From Nitratireductor aquimarinus (GTDB taxonomy: Bacteria; Pseudomonadota; Alphaproteobacteria; Rhizobiales; Rhizobiaceae), in the NCBI RefSeq assembly GCF_017255295.1, contig NZ_JAFKDE010000007.1, forward strand, positions 186,001 to 250,000: DNA of 64,000 bases, written 5' to 3'. Within the stretch, counting starts at the first letter, position 1, and each line of letters starts with the position of its first letter. Position numbers and translations under genes: made by a program. Positions 20,819-30,623 of the stretch are shown here, piece after piece. Under the pieces are notes generated by a model. It ran no database searches. It saw nothing but the letters and a program-made list of their open reading frames with translations, and was not told the origin of the DNA.

Positions 20819-22015
20819 ATGAACATTCACGAGTATCAAGCCAAGCAGCTTCTGAAGAGCTATGGCGCACCGGTGGCCGATGGCGTGCCGGTGTTCGAGA
20901 AGGGCGAAGCCGAAGCTGCTGCAAAGCAGCTTCCCGGTCCGCTCTATGTGGTGAAGAGCCAGATCCACGCCGGTGGACGCGGCAAGGGCAAGTTCACCGA
21001 ACTCGGCGCTGACGCAAAGGGCGGCGTGCGCCTTGCGAAGAGCGTCGAGGAAGTTGTCGCTCACACCAATGAGATGCTGGGCAACACGCTCGTCACCAAG
21101 CAGACCGGCCCGGCCGGCAAGCAGGTGAACCGCCTCTACATCGAGGACGGTGCGGACATCGACCGCGAGCTCTACCTCTCGATCCTCATCGACCGCACGG
21201 TCGGCCGTCCGGCTTTCGTCGTTTCGACGGAAGGCGGCATGGACATCGAGGCCGTTGCAGAAGAGACGCCTGAGAAGATCCTCACGCTCCCCATCGACCC
21301 GGATACGGGCGTGACGGCTGACGACGTGAAGAAGCTCAACGAGGCGCTGAAGCTCGAGGGCGACGCGGCGAAGGACGGCGAGACGCTGTTCCCGATCCTC
21401 TACAAGGCGTTCACCGAGAAGGACATGAGCCTTCTGGAAGTGAACCCGCTGATCGTCATGGACAATGGCCGTCTGCGCGTTCTCGATGCCAAGGTCTCCT
21501 TCGACGGCAACGCGCTGTTCCGTCACGAGGACGTGGTTGCCCTGCGCGACACGACCGAGGAAGACGCGAAGGAAATCGAGGCTTCCAAATACGACCTCGC
21601 CTATGTGGCGCTGGACGGCAATATCGGCTGCATGGTCAACGGCGCCGGTCTTGCGATGGCCACGATGGACATCATCAAGCTCTACGGGGCCGAGCCTGCC
21701 AACTTCCTCGACGTTGGTGGCGGCGCCACCAAGGAGAAGGTGACGGCAGCGTTCAAGATCATCACCGCCGATCCGGCAGTGGAAGGCATTCTGGTCAACA
21801 TCTTCGGCGGCATCATGCGCTGCGACGTCATCGCTGAAGGCGTTGTCGCTGCCGTCAAGGAAGTGGGCCTGAAGGTTCCGCTGGTGGTTCGCCTCGAAGG
21901 CACCAATGTCGATCTTGGCAAGAAGATCATCAACGAAAGCGGTCTCAACGTGATCGCCGCCGATGATCTCGACGACGCCGCCAAGAAGATCGTTGCAGCC
22001 GTTAAGGGAAGCTGA
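20819..22015 (+). CDS. sucC: Succinyl-CoA ligase beta subunit
   Basis: 398 aa from the ATG at 20819, with AGGAG upstream and the family start [12 protein letters not shown]; a longer start would overlap mdh. ATP-grasp domain ([14 protein letters not shown]), then ligase domain with [15 protein letters not shown] and [10 protein letters not shown]. Partner of SucD in substrate-level phosphorylation from succinyl-CoA. It lies 14 bp after mdh. Confidence 0.98.
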   Translation: MNIHEYQAKQLLKSYGAPVADGVPVFEKGEAEAAAKQLPGPLYVVKSQIHAGGRGKGKFTELGADAKGGVRLAKSVEEVVAHTNEMLGNTLVTKQTGPAGKQVNRLYIEDGADIDRELYLSILIDRTVGRPAFVVSTEGGMDIEAVAEETPEKILTLPIDPDTGVTADDVKKLNEALKLEGDAAKDGETLFPILYKAFTEKDMSLLEVNPLIVMDNGRLRVLDAKVSFDGNALFRHEDVVALRDTTEEDAKEIEASKYDLAYVALDGNIGCMVNGAGLAMATMDIIKLYGAEPANFLDVGGGATKEKVTAAFKIITADPAVEGILVNIFGGIMRCDVIAEGVVAAVKEVGLKVPLVVRLEGTNVDLGKKIINESGLNVIAADDLDDAAKKIVAAVKGS

Positions 22016-22021
22016 GCCAAG

Positions 22022-22924
22022 ATGTCCATTCTCGTCAACAAAGACACCAAGGTCCTGGTGCAGGGCCTGACCGGCAAGACCGGCACCTTCCACACCGAAC
22101 AGGCGCTCGCCTATCACGGCACGCAGATGGTCGGCGGCATTCACCCCAAGAAGGGCGGCTCCACCTGGACCGGCCAGGGCGGTGAAGAGCTCCCGATCTT
22201 CGCATCCGTTGCCGAAGGCAAGGACAAGACCGGCGCAAACGCGTCCGTGATCTACGTTCCGCCGGCAGGCGCAGGCGCGGCCATCATCGAGGCCATCGAG
22301 GCGGAAATCCCGCTCATCGTCTGCATCACGGAAGGCATTCCGGTGATGGACATGGTCCATGTGAAGGCGAAGCTCGAGAAGTCCAACTCGCGCCTGATCG
22401 GCCCGAACTGCCCCGGCGTCCTGACGCCGAACGAGTGCAAGATCGGCATCATGCCGGGCAACATCTTCCAGAAGGGTTCCGTTGGCGTCGTGTCGCGCTC
22501 GGGCACGCTCACCTATGAGGCCGTGTTCCAGACGACCAATGCCGGCCTCGGCCAGACGACGGCCGTTGGCATCGGCGGCGACCCGGTGAAGGGCACCGAG
22601 TTCATCGACGTGCTGGAGATGTTCCTTGCCGACGACGCGACCGAATCCATCATCATGATCGGTGAGATCGGCGGTTCGGCAGAAGAAGAAGCAGCCCAGT
22701 TCCTGCGCGACGAGGCCAAGAAGGGCCGCAAGAAGCCGATGGCCGGCTTCATCGCGGGCCGTACGGCTCCTCCCGGACGCACCATGGGCCACGCAGGCGC
22801 CGTGATTTCCGGCGGCAAGGGTGGCGCAGAAGACAAGATTGCAGCGATGGAAGCTGCTGGCATCAAGGTATCGCCCTCCCCGGCGCGCCTTGGCCAGACG
22901 CTCGTCGAAGCGATCAAGGGTTGA
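22022..22924 (+). CDS. sucD: Succinyl-CoA ligase alpha subunit
   Basis: 300 aa. CoA-binding Rossmann domain ([15 protein letters not shown]), GGIHPKKGG, the NCPGVLTP stretch, and the phosphorylated active-site His in [11 protein letters not shown] (about 247-257). Starts 6 bp after sucC, forming the heterodimer with it. Confidence 0.98.
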   Translation: MSILVNKDTKVLVQGLTGKTGTFHTEQALAYHGTQMVGGIHPKKGGSTWTGQGGEELPIFASVAEGKDKTGANASVIYVPPAGAGAAIIEAIEAEIPLIVCITEGIPVMDMVHVKAKLEKSNSRLIGPNCPGVLTPNECKIGIMPGNIFQKGSVGVVSRSGTLTYEAVFQTTNAGLGQTTAVGIGGDPVKGTEFIDVLEMFLADDATESIIMIGEIGGSAEEEAAQFLRDEAKKGRKKPMAGFIAGRTAPPGRTMGHAGAVISGGKGGAEDKIAAMEAAGIKVSPSPARLGQTLVEAIKG

Positions 22925-22935
22925 GGACGATCAAT

Positions 22936-23024
22936 CCCGGCTTGCCACACAAGTGGCAGCCGGGAACAATGTGACTGTCCGGCTTTTATTGCCGGCGACC
23001 AAGGAGCCGGAACCGTCGTTCCGG
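22936..23024 (+). promoter_or_regulatory. Three consecutive hairpins in the sucD-sucA spacer
   Basis: Hairpin 1: CCCGGC-(T)-TGCCAC / GTGGCA-GCCGGG (22936-22964, 12 pairs, one bulge). Hairpin 2: CCGGC/GCCGG (22979-22995). Hairpin 3: CCGGAAC/GTTCCGG (23007-23024), whose 3' arm runs into the GGGAAG before the sucA ATG at 23033. No T-run, so a terminator is unlikely. It may set the sucCD:sucAB ratio by RNA processing or control sucA translation. Confidence 0.5.
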
Positions 23025-23032
23025 GAAGTGAT

Positions 23033-26020
23033 ATGGCACGGCAAGATCAGGCCAACGACCAAATGTCGCTCACCTCGTTCCTGTATGGCGGCAATGCCGC
23101 CTACATCGAGGAGCTTTACGCCAGCTATCAGGACAATCCAGCCTCGGTCAGCGAGGACTGGCGGGACTTCTTCGGCGCGCTCAAGGACGACGCAGCCGAT
23201 GTGAAGAAGAACGCCGCCGGCGCGTCCTGGAAGAAGAAGGGCTGGCCGCAGGCCGCCAATGGCGAACTCGTCTCGGCGCTTGATGGCGACTGGGGCGCGG
23301 TCGAAAAACACTTCGACGGCAAAATCAAGGACAAGGCTGCGAAGGCCGGGGCCAAGCTCTCTCCCGAAGAGACGCTGCAGGCGACCCGCGATTCCGTGCG
23401 CGCCATCATGATGATCCGCGCCTATCGCATGCGCGGCCATCTGCATGCCGATCTCGACCCGCTTGGCATTGCCAAGCCGCTGGAAGATTACAACGAACTG
23501 TCGCCCGCGGCCTATGGCTTCACCGAGGCAGACTACGACCGTCCGATCTTTATAGACCATGTGCTTGGTCTGGAGACGGCGACCATCCGCGAGATGCTCG
23601 ACATCCTCAAGCGGACCTATTGCTCGACACTGGGCGTCGAGTTCATGCACATCTCCAACCCCGCCGAAAAGGCCTGGATTCAGGAGCGCATAGAGGGTCC
23701 GGACAAGGGCGTCGAATTCACCGCCAACGGCAAGAAGGCGATCCTGCAGAAGCTGATCGAGGCCGAAGGCTTCGAGCAGTTCATCGACGTCAAGTACAAG
23801 GGCACCAAGCGCTTTGGCCTCGACGGCGGTGAAGCGCTGATCCCGGCGCTCGAGCAGATCATCAAGCGCGGCGGCCAGATGGGCCTGAAGGAAATCGTTC
23901 TCGGCATGGCCCACCGTGGTCGCCTGAACGTGCTCGCACAGGTCATGGAAAAGCCACACCGCGCCATCTTCCACGAGTTCAAGGGCGGCTCCTTCGCACC
24001 TGACGACGTGGAAGGTTCGGGCGATGTGAAGTACCATCTCGGCGCTTCCTCCGACCGTGCGTTCGACGGCAACAATGTTCACCTGTCGCTGACCGCCAAC
24101 CCGTCTCACCTGGAAATCGTGAACCCGGTGGTGATGGGCAAGGCCCGCGCCAAACAGGACCAGGTGTTTGGCCGCAAGCGCGAAGAGATCGTGCCGCCGG
24201 AAGAGCGCGCGCGCGTCATGCCGCTGCTCCTGCACGGCGACGCCGCCTTTGCCGGCCAGGGTGTGGTGGCGGAGTGTTTCGGTCTTTCGGGCCTTCGCGG
24301 ACACCGCGTTGCGGGCACCGTGCACTTCATCATCAACAACCAGATCGGCTTCACGACCAATCCGCGCTTCTCGCGCTCCTCGCCCTATCCTTCGGATGTG
24401 GCGAAGATGATCGAAGCGCCGATCTTCCACGTGAACGGCGACGACCCGGAAGCGGTGGTCTATGCGGCAAAGGTTGCGACCGAATTCCGCATGACCTTCC
24501 ACAAGCCCGTGGTCATCGACATGTTCTGCTACCGCCGCTACGGCCACAATGAGGGCGACGAGCCGGCGTTCACGCAGCCGCTGATGTACAGCAACATCCG
24601 CAAGCACCCCACGACCAGCGAAATCTACGCGAAGAAGATGCTGGCCGAAGGCCTCGTTACCGAAGCCGACATCGAGGAGATGCGTGCTGGATGGCGCTCG
24701 AACCTGGAGACGGAGTTCGATGCGGGCCAGGCCTACAAGCCGAACAAGGCCGACTGGCTGGACGGCGTGTGGTCGGGTCTGAAGAAGGCCGACCATGCGG
24801 ACGAGCAGCGCCGGGGCAAGACCGCCGTGCCGGTGAAGACGCTGAAGGAGATCGGCAAGAAGCTGACCGAAGTGCCGGAGGACTTTGAAGCCCACCGCAC
24901 GATCCAGCGCTTCATGAAGAACCGCAAGGGCATGATCGACGAGGGCGCGGGCATCGACTGGGCGACGGCCGAGGCGCTTGCCTTCGGCTCGATCCTGCTC
25001 GAAGGCAACCCGGTTCGCCTTTCCGGTCAGGACTCCGAGCGCGGCACCTTCTCGCAGCGCCACTCGGTGCTTTACGACCAGCGCGACGAGAACCGCTACA
25101 TCCCGCTCAACAATATGGGACCGCAGCAGGCCTATTACGAAGTCATCAACTCGATGCTTTCGGAAGAAGCCGTGCTCGGCTTCGAATATGGCTTCTCGCT
25201 TGCAGAACCGCGGGCGCTGACGCTGTGGGAAGCCCAGTTCGGCGACTTCGCCAACGGCGCGCAGGTGGTGTTCGACCAGTTCATCTCTTCTGGTGAGCGC
25301 AAGTGGCTGCGCATGTCGGGTCTCGTGTGCCTGCTGCCGCACGGCTATGAGGGCCAGGGTCCGGAGCACTCCTCCGCCCGCCTCGAACGCTGGTTGCAGA
25401 TGTGCGCCGAGGACAACATGCAGGTCGCATACTGCTCGACGCCGGCGAACTACTTCCACATCCTGCGCCGTCAGCTGAAGCGTGACTTCCGCAAGCCGCT
25501 GATCCTGATGACGCCGAAGTCGCTGCTGCGCCACAAGCGCTGCGTCTCGACGCTGGCCGAACTCTCCGGAGAGAGCGCGTTCCACCGTCTGCTGTGGGAC
25601 GATGCGGAGCATCAGGATGCGAACAGCGTCAAGCTGGTGAAGGATTCGAAGATCCGCCGCGTCGTGCTGTGCACGGGCAAGGTCTATTACGACCTCTATG
25701 AAGAGCGCGAGAAGCGCGGGCTGGACGATGTCTACCTGCTGCGCGTCGAGCAGCTCTACCCGTTCCCGGCCAAGGCTCTGATCAACGAGCTTTCGCGCTT
25801 CAAGAACGCGGAAATGGTGTGGTGTCAGGAAGAGCCCAAGAACATGGGCGCCTGGTCCTTCATCGAGCCGTATCTTGAGTGGGTTCTGCAGCACATCGAG
25901 GCAAAGAACACCCGCGTTCGCTACACGGGCCGTCCGGCCGCCGCATCGCCGGCGACGGGCCTCATGTCGAAACACCTGGCGCAGCTCGAGGCATTCCTCG
26001 AAGATGCGCTTGGCGAATAG
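23033..26020 (+). CDS. sucA: 2-oxoglutarate dehydrogenase E1 component
   Basis: 995 aa, the usual length. ThDP-dependent decarboxylase of the OGDH complex. It shows GMAHRGRLNVLAQVM, the ThDP region with HGDAAFAGQGVVAE and INNQIGFTTNP, CYRRYGHNEGDEPAFTQP, and the C-terminal LLPHGYEGQGPEHSSARLERWL and EPKNMGAW. Binds SucB (E2), encoded 21 bp downstream. The reverse strand is also open across the gene, but only as a GC-rich shadow. Confidence 0.98.
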   Translation: MARQDQANDQMSLTSFLYGGNAAYIEELYASYQDNPASVSEDWRDFFGALKDDAADVKKNAAGASWKKKGWPQAANGELVSALDGDWGAVEKHFDGKIKDKAAKAGAKLSPEETLQATRDSVRAIMMIRAYRMRGHLHADLDPLGIAKPLEDYNELSPAAYGFTEADYDRPIFIDHVLGLETATIREMLDILKRTYCSTLGVEFMHISNPAEKAWIQERIEGPDKGVEFTANGKKAILQKLIEAEGFEQFIDVKYKGTKRFGLDGGEALIPALEQIIKRGGQMGLKEIVLGMAHRGRLNVLAQVMEKPHRAIFHEFKGGSFAPDDVEGSGDVKYHLGASSDRAFDGNNVHLSLTANPSHLEIVNPVVMGKARAKQDQVFGRKREEIVPPEERARVMPLLLHGDAAFAGQGVVAECFGLSGLRGHRVAGTVHFIINNQIGFTTNPRFSRSSPYPSDVAKMIEAPIFHVNGDDPEAVVYAAKVATEFRMTFHKPVVIDMFCYRRYGHNEGDEPAFTQPLMYSNIRKHPTTSEIYAKKMLAEGLVTEADIEEMRAGWRSNLETEFDAGQAYKPNKADWLDGVWSGLKKADHADEQRRGKTAVPVKTLKEIGKKLTEVPEDFEAHRTIQRFMKNRKGMIDEGAGIDWATAEALAFGSILLEGNPVRLSGQDSERGTFSQRHSVLYDQRDENRYIPLNNMGPQQAYYEVINSMLSEEAVLGFEYGFSLAEPRALTLWEAQFGDFANGAQVVFDQFISSGERKWLRMSGLVCLLPHGYEGQGPEHSSARLERWLQMCAEDNMQVAYCSTPANYFHILRRQLKRDFRKPLILMTPKSLLRHKRCVSTLAELSGESAFHRLLWDDAEHQDANSVKLVKDSKIRRVVLCTGKVYYDLYEEREKRGLDDVYLLRVEQLYPFPAKALINELSRFKNAEMVWCQEEPKNMGAWSFIEPYLEWVLQHIEAKNTRVRYTGRPAAASPATGLMSKHLAQLEAFLEDALGE

Positions 26021-26041
26021 CAAGCGACGGAGAAAAACGAC

Positions 26042-27577
26042 ATGGCGACCGAGATTCGGGTTCCCACTCTGGGCGAGTCCGTAACCGAGGCAACCATCGC
26101 CCGCTGGATGAAATCGGTGGGCGACACCATCGCCACCGACGAAGCGATCGTCGAACTGGAAACCGACAAGGTTTCCATCGAGGTGCCGGCTCCCGCAGCC
26201 GGCACGCTTGACGAGATCGTGGTCAAGGAAGGCGAAACCGTCGAAGTCGGCGCGCTGCTCGGCATGATTGCCGCAGGCGGTAGCGCCAGCAAAGCAAAAG
26301 CAGAAACCAAACAGTCCGGCGAAGCTTCGTCCGGCAGCTCTGAAAATCAGGAGGCAACCATGGCCGGCGGAAAAATCGTCGAGGTGAATGTTCCATCGGC
26401 GGGCGAGTCCGTCACCGAGGCCGAGGTCGGCGAGATCTTCAAGAAGGTCGGCGACGCGGTGAAGACCGACGAGGCGCTTCTCGAGCTCGAGACCGACAAG
26501 GCAGCACAGGAAGTGATGTCTCCGGTCGACGGCGTGATCACCGAAATGGTGGTTACCACGGGTGATGAAGTTGCAGTCGGCGCACTGCTGCTGCGCATCG
26601 AGCAGGGCGCAACCGCTTCTGCCGCCGCTCCCAAGGCCGACAAGCCGGCCGAGGCAGCGCCTGCTGCGAAGAAGGACGAAGACGGCGGCCGCCCGGCAGC
26701 ACCTTCGGCCCAGAAGATGATGACCGAAAAGGGCATCAAGGCGTCCGACGTTGCCGGCTCCGGCAAGGGTGGCCAGGTGCTCAAGGGCGACGTGATCGCC
26801 GCCATTGAAGGCGGATCGTCCAGCGCCCGCACCGAAGCGCCCAAGGCAGCCCGCCCGGCCTCCCCGGCCGAGGACGAGGTTCGCGAAGAGCGCGTGAAGA
26901 TGACGCGTCTGCGCCAGACCATTGCGCGCCGCCTGAAGGACGCGCAGGACTCAGCCGCCATGCTGACCACCTTCAACGAGGTGGACATGACGGCCGTGAT
27001 GGAGCTGCGCAAGAAGTACAAGGAGCTCTTCGAGAAGAAGCACGGCGTCAAGCTTGGCTTCATGGGCTTCTTCACCAAGGCGGTGACCCATGCGCTGAAG
27101 GAAATCCCGGCCGTTAACGCCGAGATCGACGGCACGGACATCATCTACAAGAACTTCTGCCATATCGGCGTTGCCGTCGGCACCGACCGCGGCCTCGTCG
27201 TGCCGGTGGTGCGCGATGCCGACCAGATGTCGATTGCCGAGGTGGAGAAGGAAATCGGTCGTCTGGGTCTCGCTGCCCGCGACGGCAAGCTTTCCATGGC
27301 CGACATGCAGGGCGGCACCTTCACCATCTCCAATGGCGGTGTGTACGGCTCGCTGATGTCGACCCCGATCCTGAACGCCCCGCAGTCGGGTATTCTGGGC
27401 ATGCACAAGATCCAGGAGCGGCCGATGGTGGTCGGCGGCCAGATCGTCGTCCGTCCGATGATGTATCTCGCCCTCTCCTACGATCACCGCATCGTGGACG
27501 GCAAGGAAGCCGTGACCTTCCTCGTGCGCATCAAGGACGTGCTTGAGGATCCCGAGCGTCTGGTTCTCGACCTCTAG
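26042..27577 (+). CDS. sucB: Dihydrolipoyl succinyltransferase (E2) with two lipoyl domains
   Basis: 511 aa, about 100 longer than the usual single-lipoyl E2o. Lipoyl domain 1 (1-77, Lys43 in ETDKVS), a Ser/Lys/Ala linker, lipoyl domain 2 (about 111-187, Lys153 in ETDKAAQ, exactly 110 residues later), a peripheral-subunit-binding domain (about 220-258), and the catalytic acyltransferase core with DHRIVDG near the C-terminus. The linker holds a perfect AGGAGG with an in-frame ATG at 26360 that would start a 405-aa, one-lipoyl E2. Two-lipoyl E2o proteins may be normal in some relatives; the internal start is the unusual part. Confidence 0.96.
   Translation: MATEIRVPTLGESVTEATIARWMKSVGDTIATDEAIVELETDKVSIEVPAPAAGTLDEIVVKEGETVEVGALLGMIAAGGSASKAKAETKQSGEASSGSSENQEATMAGGKIVEVNVPSAGESVTEAEVGEIFKKVGDAVKTDEALLELETDKAAQEVMSPVDGVITEMVVTTGDEVAVGALLLRIEQGATASAAAPKADKPAEAAPAAKKDEDGGRPAAPSAQKMMTEKGIKASDVAGSGKGGQVLKGDVIAAIEGGSSSARTEAPKAARPASPAEDEVREERVKMTRLRQTIARRLKDAQDSAAMLTTFNEVDMTAVMELRKKYKELFEKKHGVKLGFMGFFTKAVTHALKEIPAVNAEIDGTDIIYKNFCHIGVAVGTDRGLVVPVVRDADQMSIAEVEKEIGRLGLAARDGKLSMADMQGGTFTISNGGVYGSLMSTPILNAPQSGILGMHKIQERPMVVGGQIVVRPMMYLALSYDHRIVDGKEAVTFLVRIKDVLEDPERLVLDL
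26350..26362 (+). promoter_or_regulatory. Internal Shine-Dalgarno and ATG inside sucB
   Basis: AGGAGG (from CAG GAG GCA) followed after 5 nt by an in-frame ATG at 26360, codon 107, exactly between the two lipoyl domains. It is a better ribosome site than the one at the annotated sucB start. Translation from it would yield a protein of normal E2o length. Confidence 0.6.
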
Positions 27578-27609
27578 GCGATCACCGAGCAGAAAAAGGC
27601 AAAAGACCC

Positions 27610-29022
27610 ATGTCCAACACCTATGATCTCGTCGTGATCGGCACCGGCCCCGGCGGCTATGTCTGCGCCATCAAGGCGGCGCAGCTTGGCCTCAAGACGG
27701 CCGTGGTCGAGAAGCTGCCCACCCATGGCGGCACCTGCGTCAATGTGGGCTGCATCCCTTCCAAGGCGCTGCTGCACGCCACGGAGATGTTCGAGGAGGC
27801 AGGACATGGTCTTGCCGATCTCGGCGTCGAGGTGAGCAAGCCCAAGCTCAACCTCAAGAAGATGATGGAGCACCGCGTCAAGACAGTCGAGCAGAACACC
27901 AAGGGTCTCGACTTCCTGATGAAGAAGAACAAGATCGACATCTATCGCGGCTTCGGAAGCATTGCCGGCAAAGGCAAGGTGACCGTGAAGGCCGATGACG
28001 GCAAGGAAGAGACCGTGGAGGCGAAGAACATCGTCATCGCCACGGGCTCGGCCGTGGCCGGCATTCCGGGCGTAGATGTGACGTTCGACGAGAAGGTGAT
28101 CGTCTCCTCCACCGGTGCGCTGGAACTCTCCAAGGTGCCGGAGCGCATGATCGTTGTCGGCGGCGGCGTGATCGGTCTCGAGCTTGGCTCCGTCTGGGCG
28201 CGTCTGGGCGCCAAGGTGACGGTGGTCGAGTATCTCGACACGATCCTCGGCGGCATGGACGGCGAAGTGGCCAAACAGTTTCAGCGCATGCTGGGCAAGC
28301 AGGGCTTCGAGTTCAAGCTCGGCGCGAAGGTCACGGATGTGGCCAAGGCCGGCAAGGGCGCGAAGGTGACCTTCGAGCCGGCAAAGGGCGGCGACGCCGA
28401 AACGCTGGAAGCCGACGTCGTTCTGGTGGCGACGGGCCGCAAGCCCTACACCGATGGTCTCGGCCTCGACACGGTTGGCGTCGAGCTGGACGAGCGCGGC
28501 CGCGTGAAGACCGATGGTCACTTCCGCACCAATGTCGAGGGCGTCTACGCCATCGGCGACGTGATTGCCGGACCGATGCTTGCGCACAAGGCCGAGGATG
28601 AAGGCGTTGCCGTGGCCGAGATCCTGGCGGGTCAGGCCGGACACGTGAACTATGACGTGATCCCCGGCGTGGTCTACACGAGCCCTGAAGTCGCTTCCGT
28701 CGGCAAGACCGAGGAAGAGCTGAAGAAGGCAGGCGTGGACTACAACGCCGGCAAATTCCCCTTCTCGGCCAATGGACGCGCGCGCTCCATGCTGAAGACG
28801 GACGGCTTCGTGAAGGTGCTTGCCGACAAGAAGACGGACCGTGTTCTGGGTGTTCACATCGTCGGCTTTGGTGCTGGCGAAATGATCCACGAGGCTGCTG
28901 TCCTCATGGAGTTCGGTGGTTCGTCGGAAGACCTGGCGCGCACCTGCCACGCCCACCCGACCATGTCGGAAACGGTCAAGGAAGCGGCTCTCGCGACCTT
29001 CGCCAAGCCGATCCACATGTGA
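27610..29022 (+). CDS. lpd: Dihydrolipoamide dehydrogenase (E3)
   Basis: 470 aa. FAD motif [14 protein letters not shown] at the N-terminus, redox disulfide in [19 protein letters not shown] motif [19 protein letters not shown], second FAD motif YAIGDVIAG, and C-terminal interface with the active-site His in CHAHPTMSE. Reoxidises lipoyl groups of the OGDH complex. Last gene of the operon, 32 bp after sucB and followed by a terminator. Confidence 0.97.
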   Translation: MSNTYDLVVIGTGPGGYVCAIKAAQLGLKTAVVEKLPTHGGTCVNVGCIPSKALLHATEMFEEAGHGLADLGVEVSKPKLNLKKMMEHRVKTVEQNTKGLDFLMKKNKIDIYRGFGSIAGKGKVTVKADDGKEETVEAKNIVIATGSAVAGIPGVDVTFDEKVIVSSTGALELSKVPERMIVVGGGVIGLELGSVWARLGAKVTVVEYLDTILGGMDGEVAKQFQRMLGKQGFEFKLGAKVTDVAKAGKGAKVTFEPAKGGDAETLEADVVLVATGRKPYTDGLGLDTVGVELDERGRVKTDGHFRTNVEGVYAIGDVIAGPMLAHKAEDEGVAVAEILAGQAGHVNYDVIPGVVYTSPEVASVGKTEEELKKAGVDYNAGKFPFSANGRARSMLKTDGFVKVLADKKTDRVLGVHIVGFGAGEMIHEAAVLMEFGGSSEDLARTCHAHPTMSETVKEAALATFAKPIHM

Positions 29023-29052
29023 TCCGATCCCGCGCATTTGCGTGAGACAAAG

Positions 29053-29081
29053 GCCCCGTGGCGCAAGCTGCGGGGCTTTTT
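29053..29081 (+). terminator. Rho-independent terminator of the TCA operon
   Basis: GCCCCG (29053-29058) pairs with CGGGGC (29071-29076), followed by TTTTT, 30 bp after the lpd stop. Confidence 0.85.
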
Positions 29082-29148
29082 CGTTTCAGGTCGGATTTAC
29101 GAGCTTTGATGTGTGCCGTGTCAGGCATCTCGCCGGACAGAAAGCCCC

Positions 29149-29385
29149 TTAGCCGCCATCGCCCAAGGGCACGACACCCGCATCTTCCGCAGGCGGGGCG
29201 TCTTCCCCGCCGAAGAAGCCGGTGCCGGAAAACGCCATGATGACGAGGATGATGATCGCGGCGCCCACGGCACCGAGCACGAAGCCGCGCGTTCCTTCCG
29301 ATCTCACCGCGCCGGCCGACCCGGCGGAATGACGCCCGGGTTTTTCATTATCCCCGTTTTTTTCATTATCATTGTCGTCGCGCAT
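29149..29385 (-). CDS. Small single-pass membrane protein, unknown
   Basis: 78 aa from the ATG at 29385, which has GGAG 7 nt upstream. A polar start rich in Asp/Asn/Glu/Lys (1-30), one membrane helix (about 34-54, LGAVGAAIIILVIMAF), then an acidic Gly/Pro tail (EDAPPAEDAG). No known domain recognised. Gene structure, start site and a hydrophobic segment with clean borders argue for a real gene. It lies 73 bp downstream of the TraB/GumN gene on the same strand. Confidence 0.6.
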   Translation of the reverse strand: MRDDNDNEKNGDNEKPGRHSAGSAGAVRSEGTRGFVLGAVGAAIIILVIMAFSGTGFFGGEDAPPAEDAGVVPLGDGG

Positions 29386-29458
29386 GATCGCACTCCAGAT
29401 GGCGCTCCCCAGCGCTGGCCAGACGATAACATGCAATTAGTTAGCCGGAACCCCGGAA

Positions 29459-30538
29459 TTACAGAACGGGTTCGACCGCATAGCCCTCGGCGCGGAGCAA
29501 CTCGATGAGGCCTTCCTCACCGGGCAGATGCAGTGCGCCGACGGCGATGAACGCCCTGCCCCGGTCGAGGATCGGCGCGGCGCGCTCGGCCATGGTTCCA
29601 TTGCGCACCCTGATCATCGCCTCATCGAACGCGGCATAGTCGTCGCCGGCGCTTTCCTCCTGAGGAATGGCGACGCGGATGAGCGGCCAGAACATGCCCG
29701 TCTCACCCTGCGCATAGAGCGCGACCATGGTCTCCATCACGTCATCAAGGCCATCGCCGAGCGCCAGCGTTTCCACCAGACCGCGCATATGCAGGTCGAG
29801 CGGCAGCGAAGCCATGGCGTCGAGCTGTTCGACAGCGGATTCGAGACCAAGCACTTCCTTGCCGGAGGCTTCCGCATCGGCGGCAAGCTTGATGTCGAGG
29901 ATCGGCATGCCCGCTTCCTTGCGCTCAAGCTCACAGCCCGGCAGGGCGACCAGCGAAATCAGCATCCAGGGTTTCATCTTCTGGACGCTGGAAAAGGGCA
30001 CGCCGCGCTCGGCCAGCGCCTCTGAAACCGCTTTGCGGTCTTCCTCGCTCAGATGATCGGCCAGCGTTTCGTCGCCGGTGAACATCATCAGTTCGGGCCG
30101 CTTGAACATGGCGGCCGCCATTTTGGACTGGTCGAGAATGTCGGTCGTCTCGATCACGACACGCTCGGAGGCATCGAAGGCTGCCTGCGCGTCTTCCGTC
30201 AGCGTCACGACACGCGGATCGCTCATATGCATGGTGCCGAAAAGATAAGAGGGCTCCACGCCCTCCTTTTCGACCCGCCACAGAAGCCCACTGCCATTGG
30301 GCGTTTCGGCCGCCTGCCGCTGCACCTCTTCGAGCGCTGCGGGATCGTCCGTTGCGAGTTCGGTCAGAAGGTTCTTGCCCGCGCAGACAATCTCTCTGGA
30401 CTTCGCCGGGGTGGCCGTGACGAGGCCGACGACAAGCGCGAGAAGGAGAAGCAACGGAAAGGCAGCCGCCAGCTGGAAGAGGCGATCTGCGAACCGTTCG
30501 GCCATGGGAATGGCGGTGGCTTTGACGTGCGTTTTCAT
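29459..30538 (-). CDS. TraB/GumN family protein
   Basis: 359 aa. N-terminal membrane anchor or signal (about 22-45). The TraB/GumN fold follows: LFGTMHMSDPRVV (the GTxH motif, about 99-111), an ERVVIETT stretch, and a C-terminal RGRAFIAVGALHLPGEEGLIELL carrying the second conserved GxxH. These are thought to be metal-dependent proteins related to the Tiki proteases; substrate unknown. Probably faces the periplasm. Flanked by the 78-aa gene and xerC, all leftward. Confidence 0.85.
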   Translation of the reverse strand: MKTHVKATAIPMAERFADRLFQLAAAFPLLLLLALVVGLVTATPAKSREIVCAGKNLLTELATDDPAALEEVQRQAAETPNGSGLLWRVEKEGVEPSYLFGTMHMSDPRVVTLTEDAQAAFDASERVVIETTDILDQSKMAAAMFKRPELMMFTGDETLADHLSEEDRKAVSEALAERGVPFSSVQKMKPWMLISLVALPGCELERKEAGMPILDIKLAADAEASGKEVLGLESAVEQLDAMASLPLDLHMRGLVETLALGDGLDDVMETMVALYAQGETGMFWPLIRVAIPQEESAGDDYAAFDEAMIRVRNGTMAERAAPILDRGRAFIAVGALHLPGEEGLIELLRAEGYAVEPVL

Positions 30539-30623
30539 GCGGCCACGCTAGACGCAAATCACGGCCAAAGCGTTAATCGAACCGCGCGGTTTCGTGGGAA
30601 CCCAGTGGTTGCGGGGGAATGTT

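Noticed and set aside
22931-26023. Long open frame antisense to sucA (and similar antisense frames over sucC/sucD, mgpS, mtaB/dapF and the RND permease)
   Set aside because: High GC at third codon positions leaves mirror frames open; translations are His/Arg/Asp-rich with no family features, while the sense genes are unmistakable.
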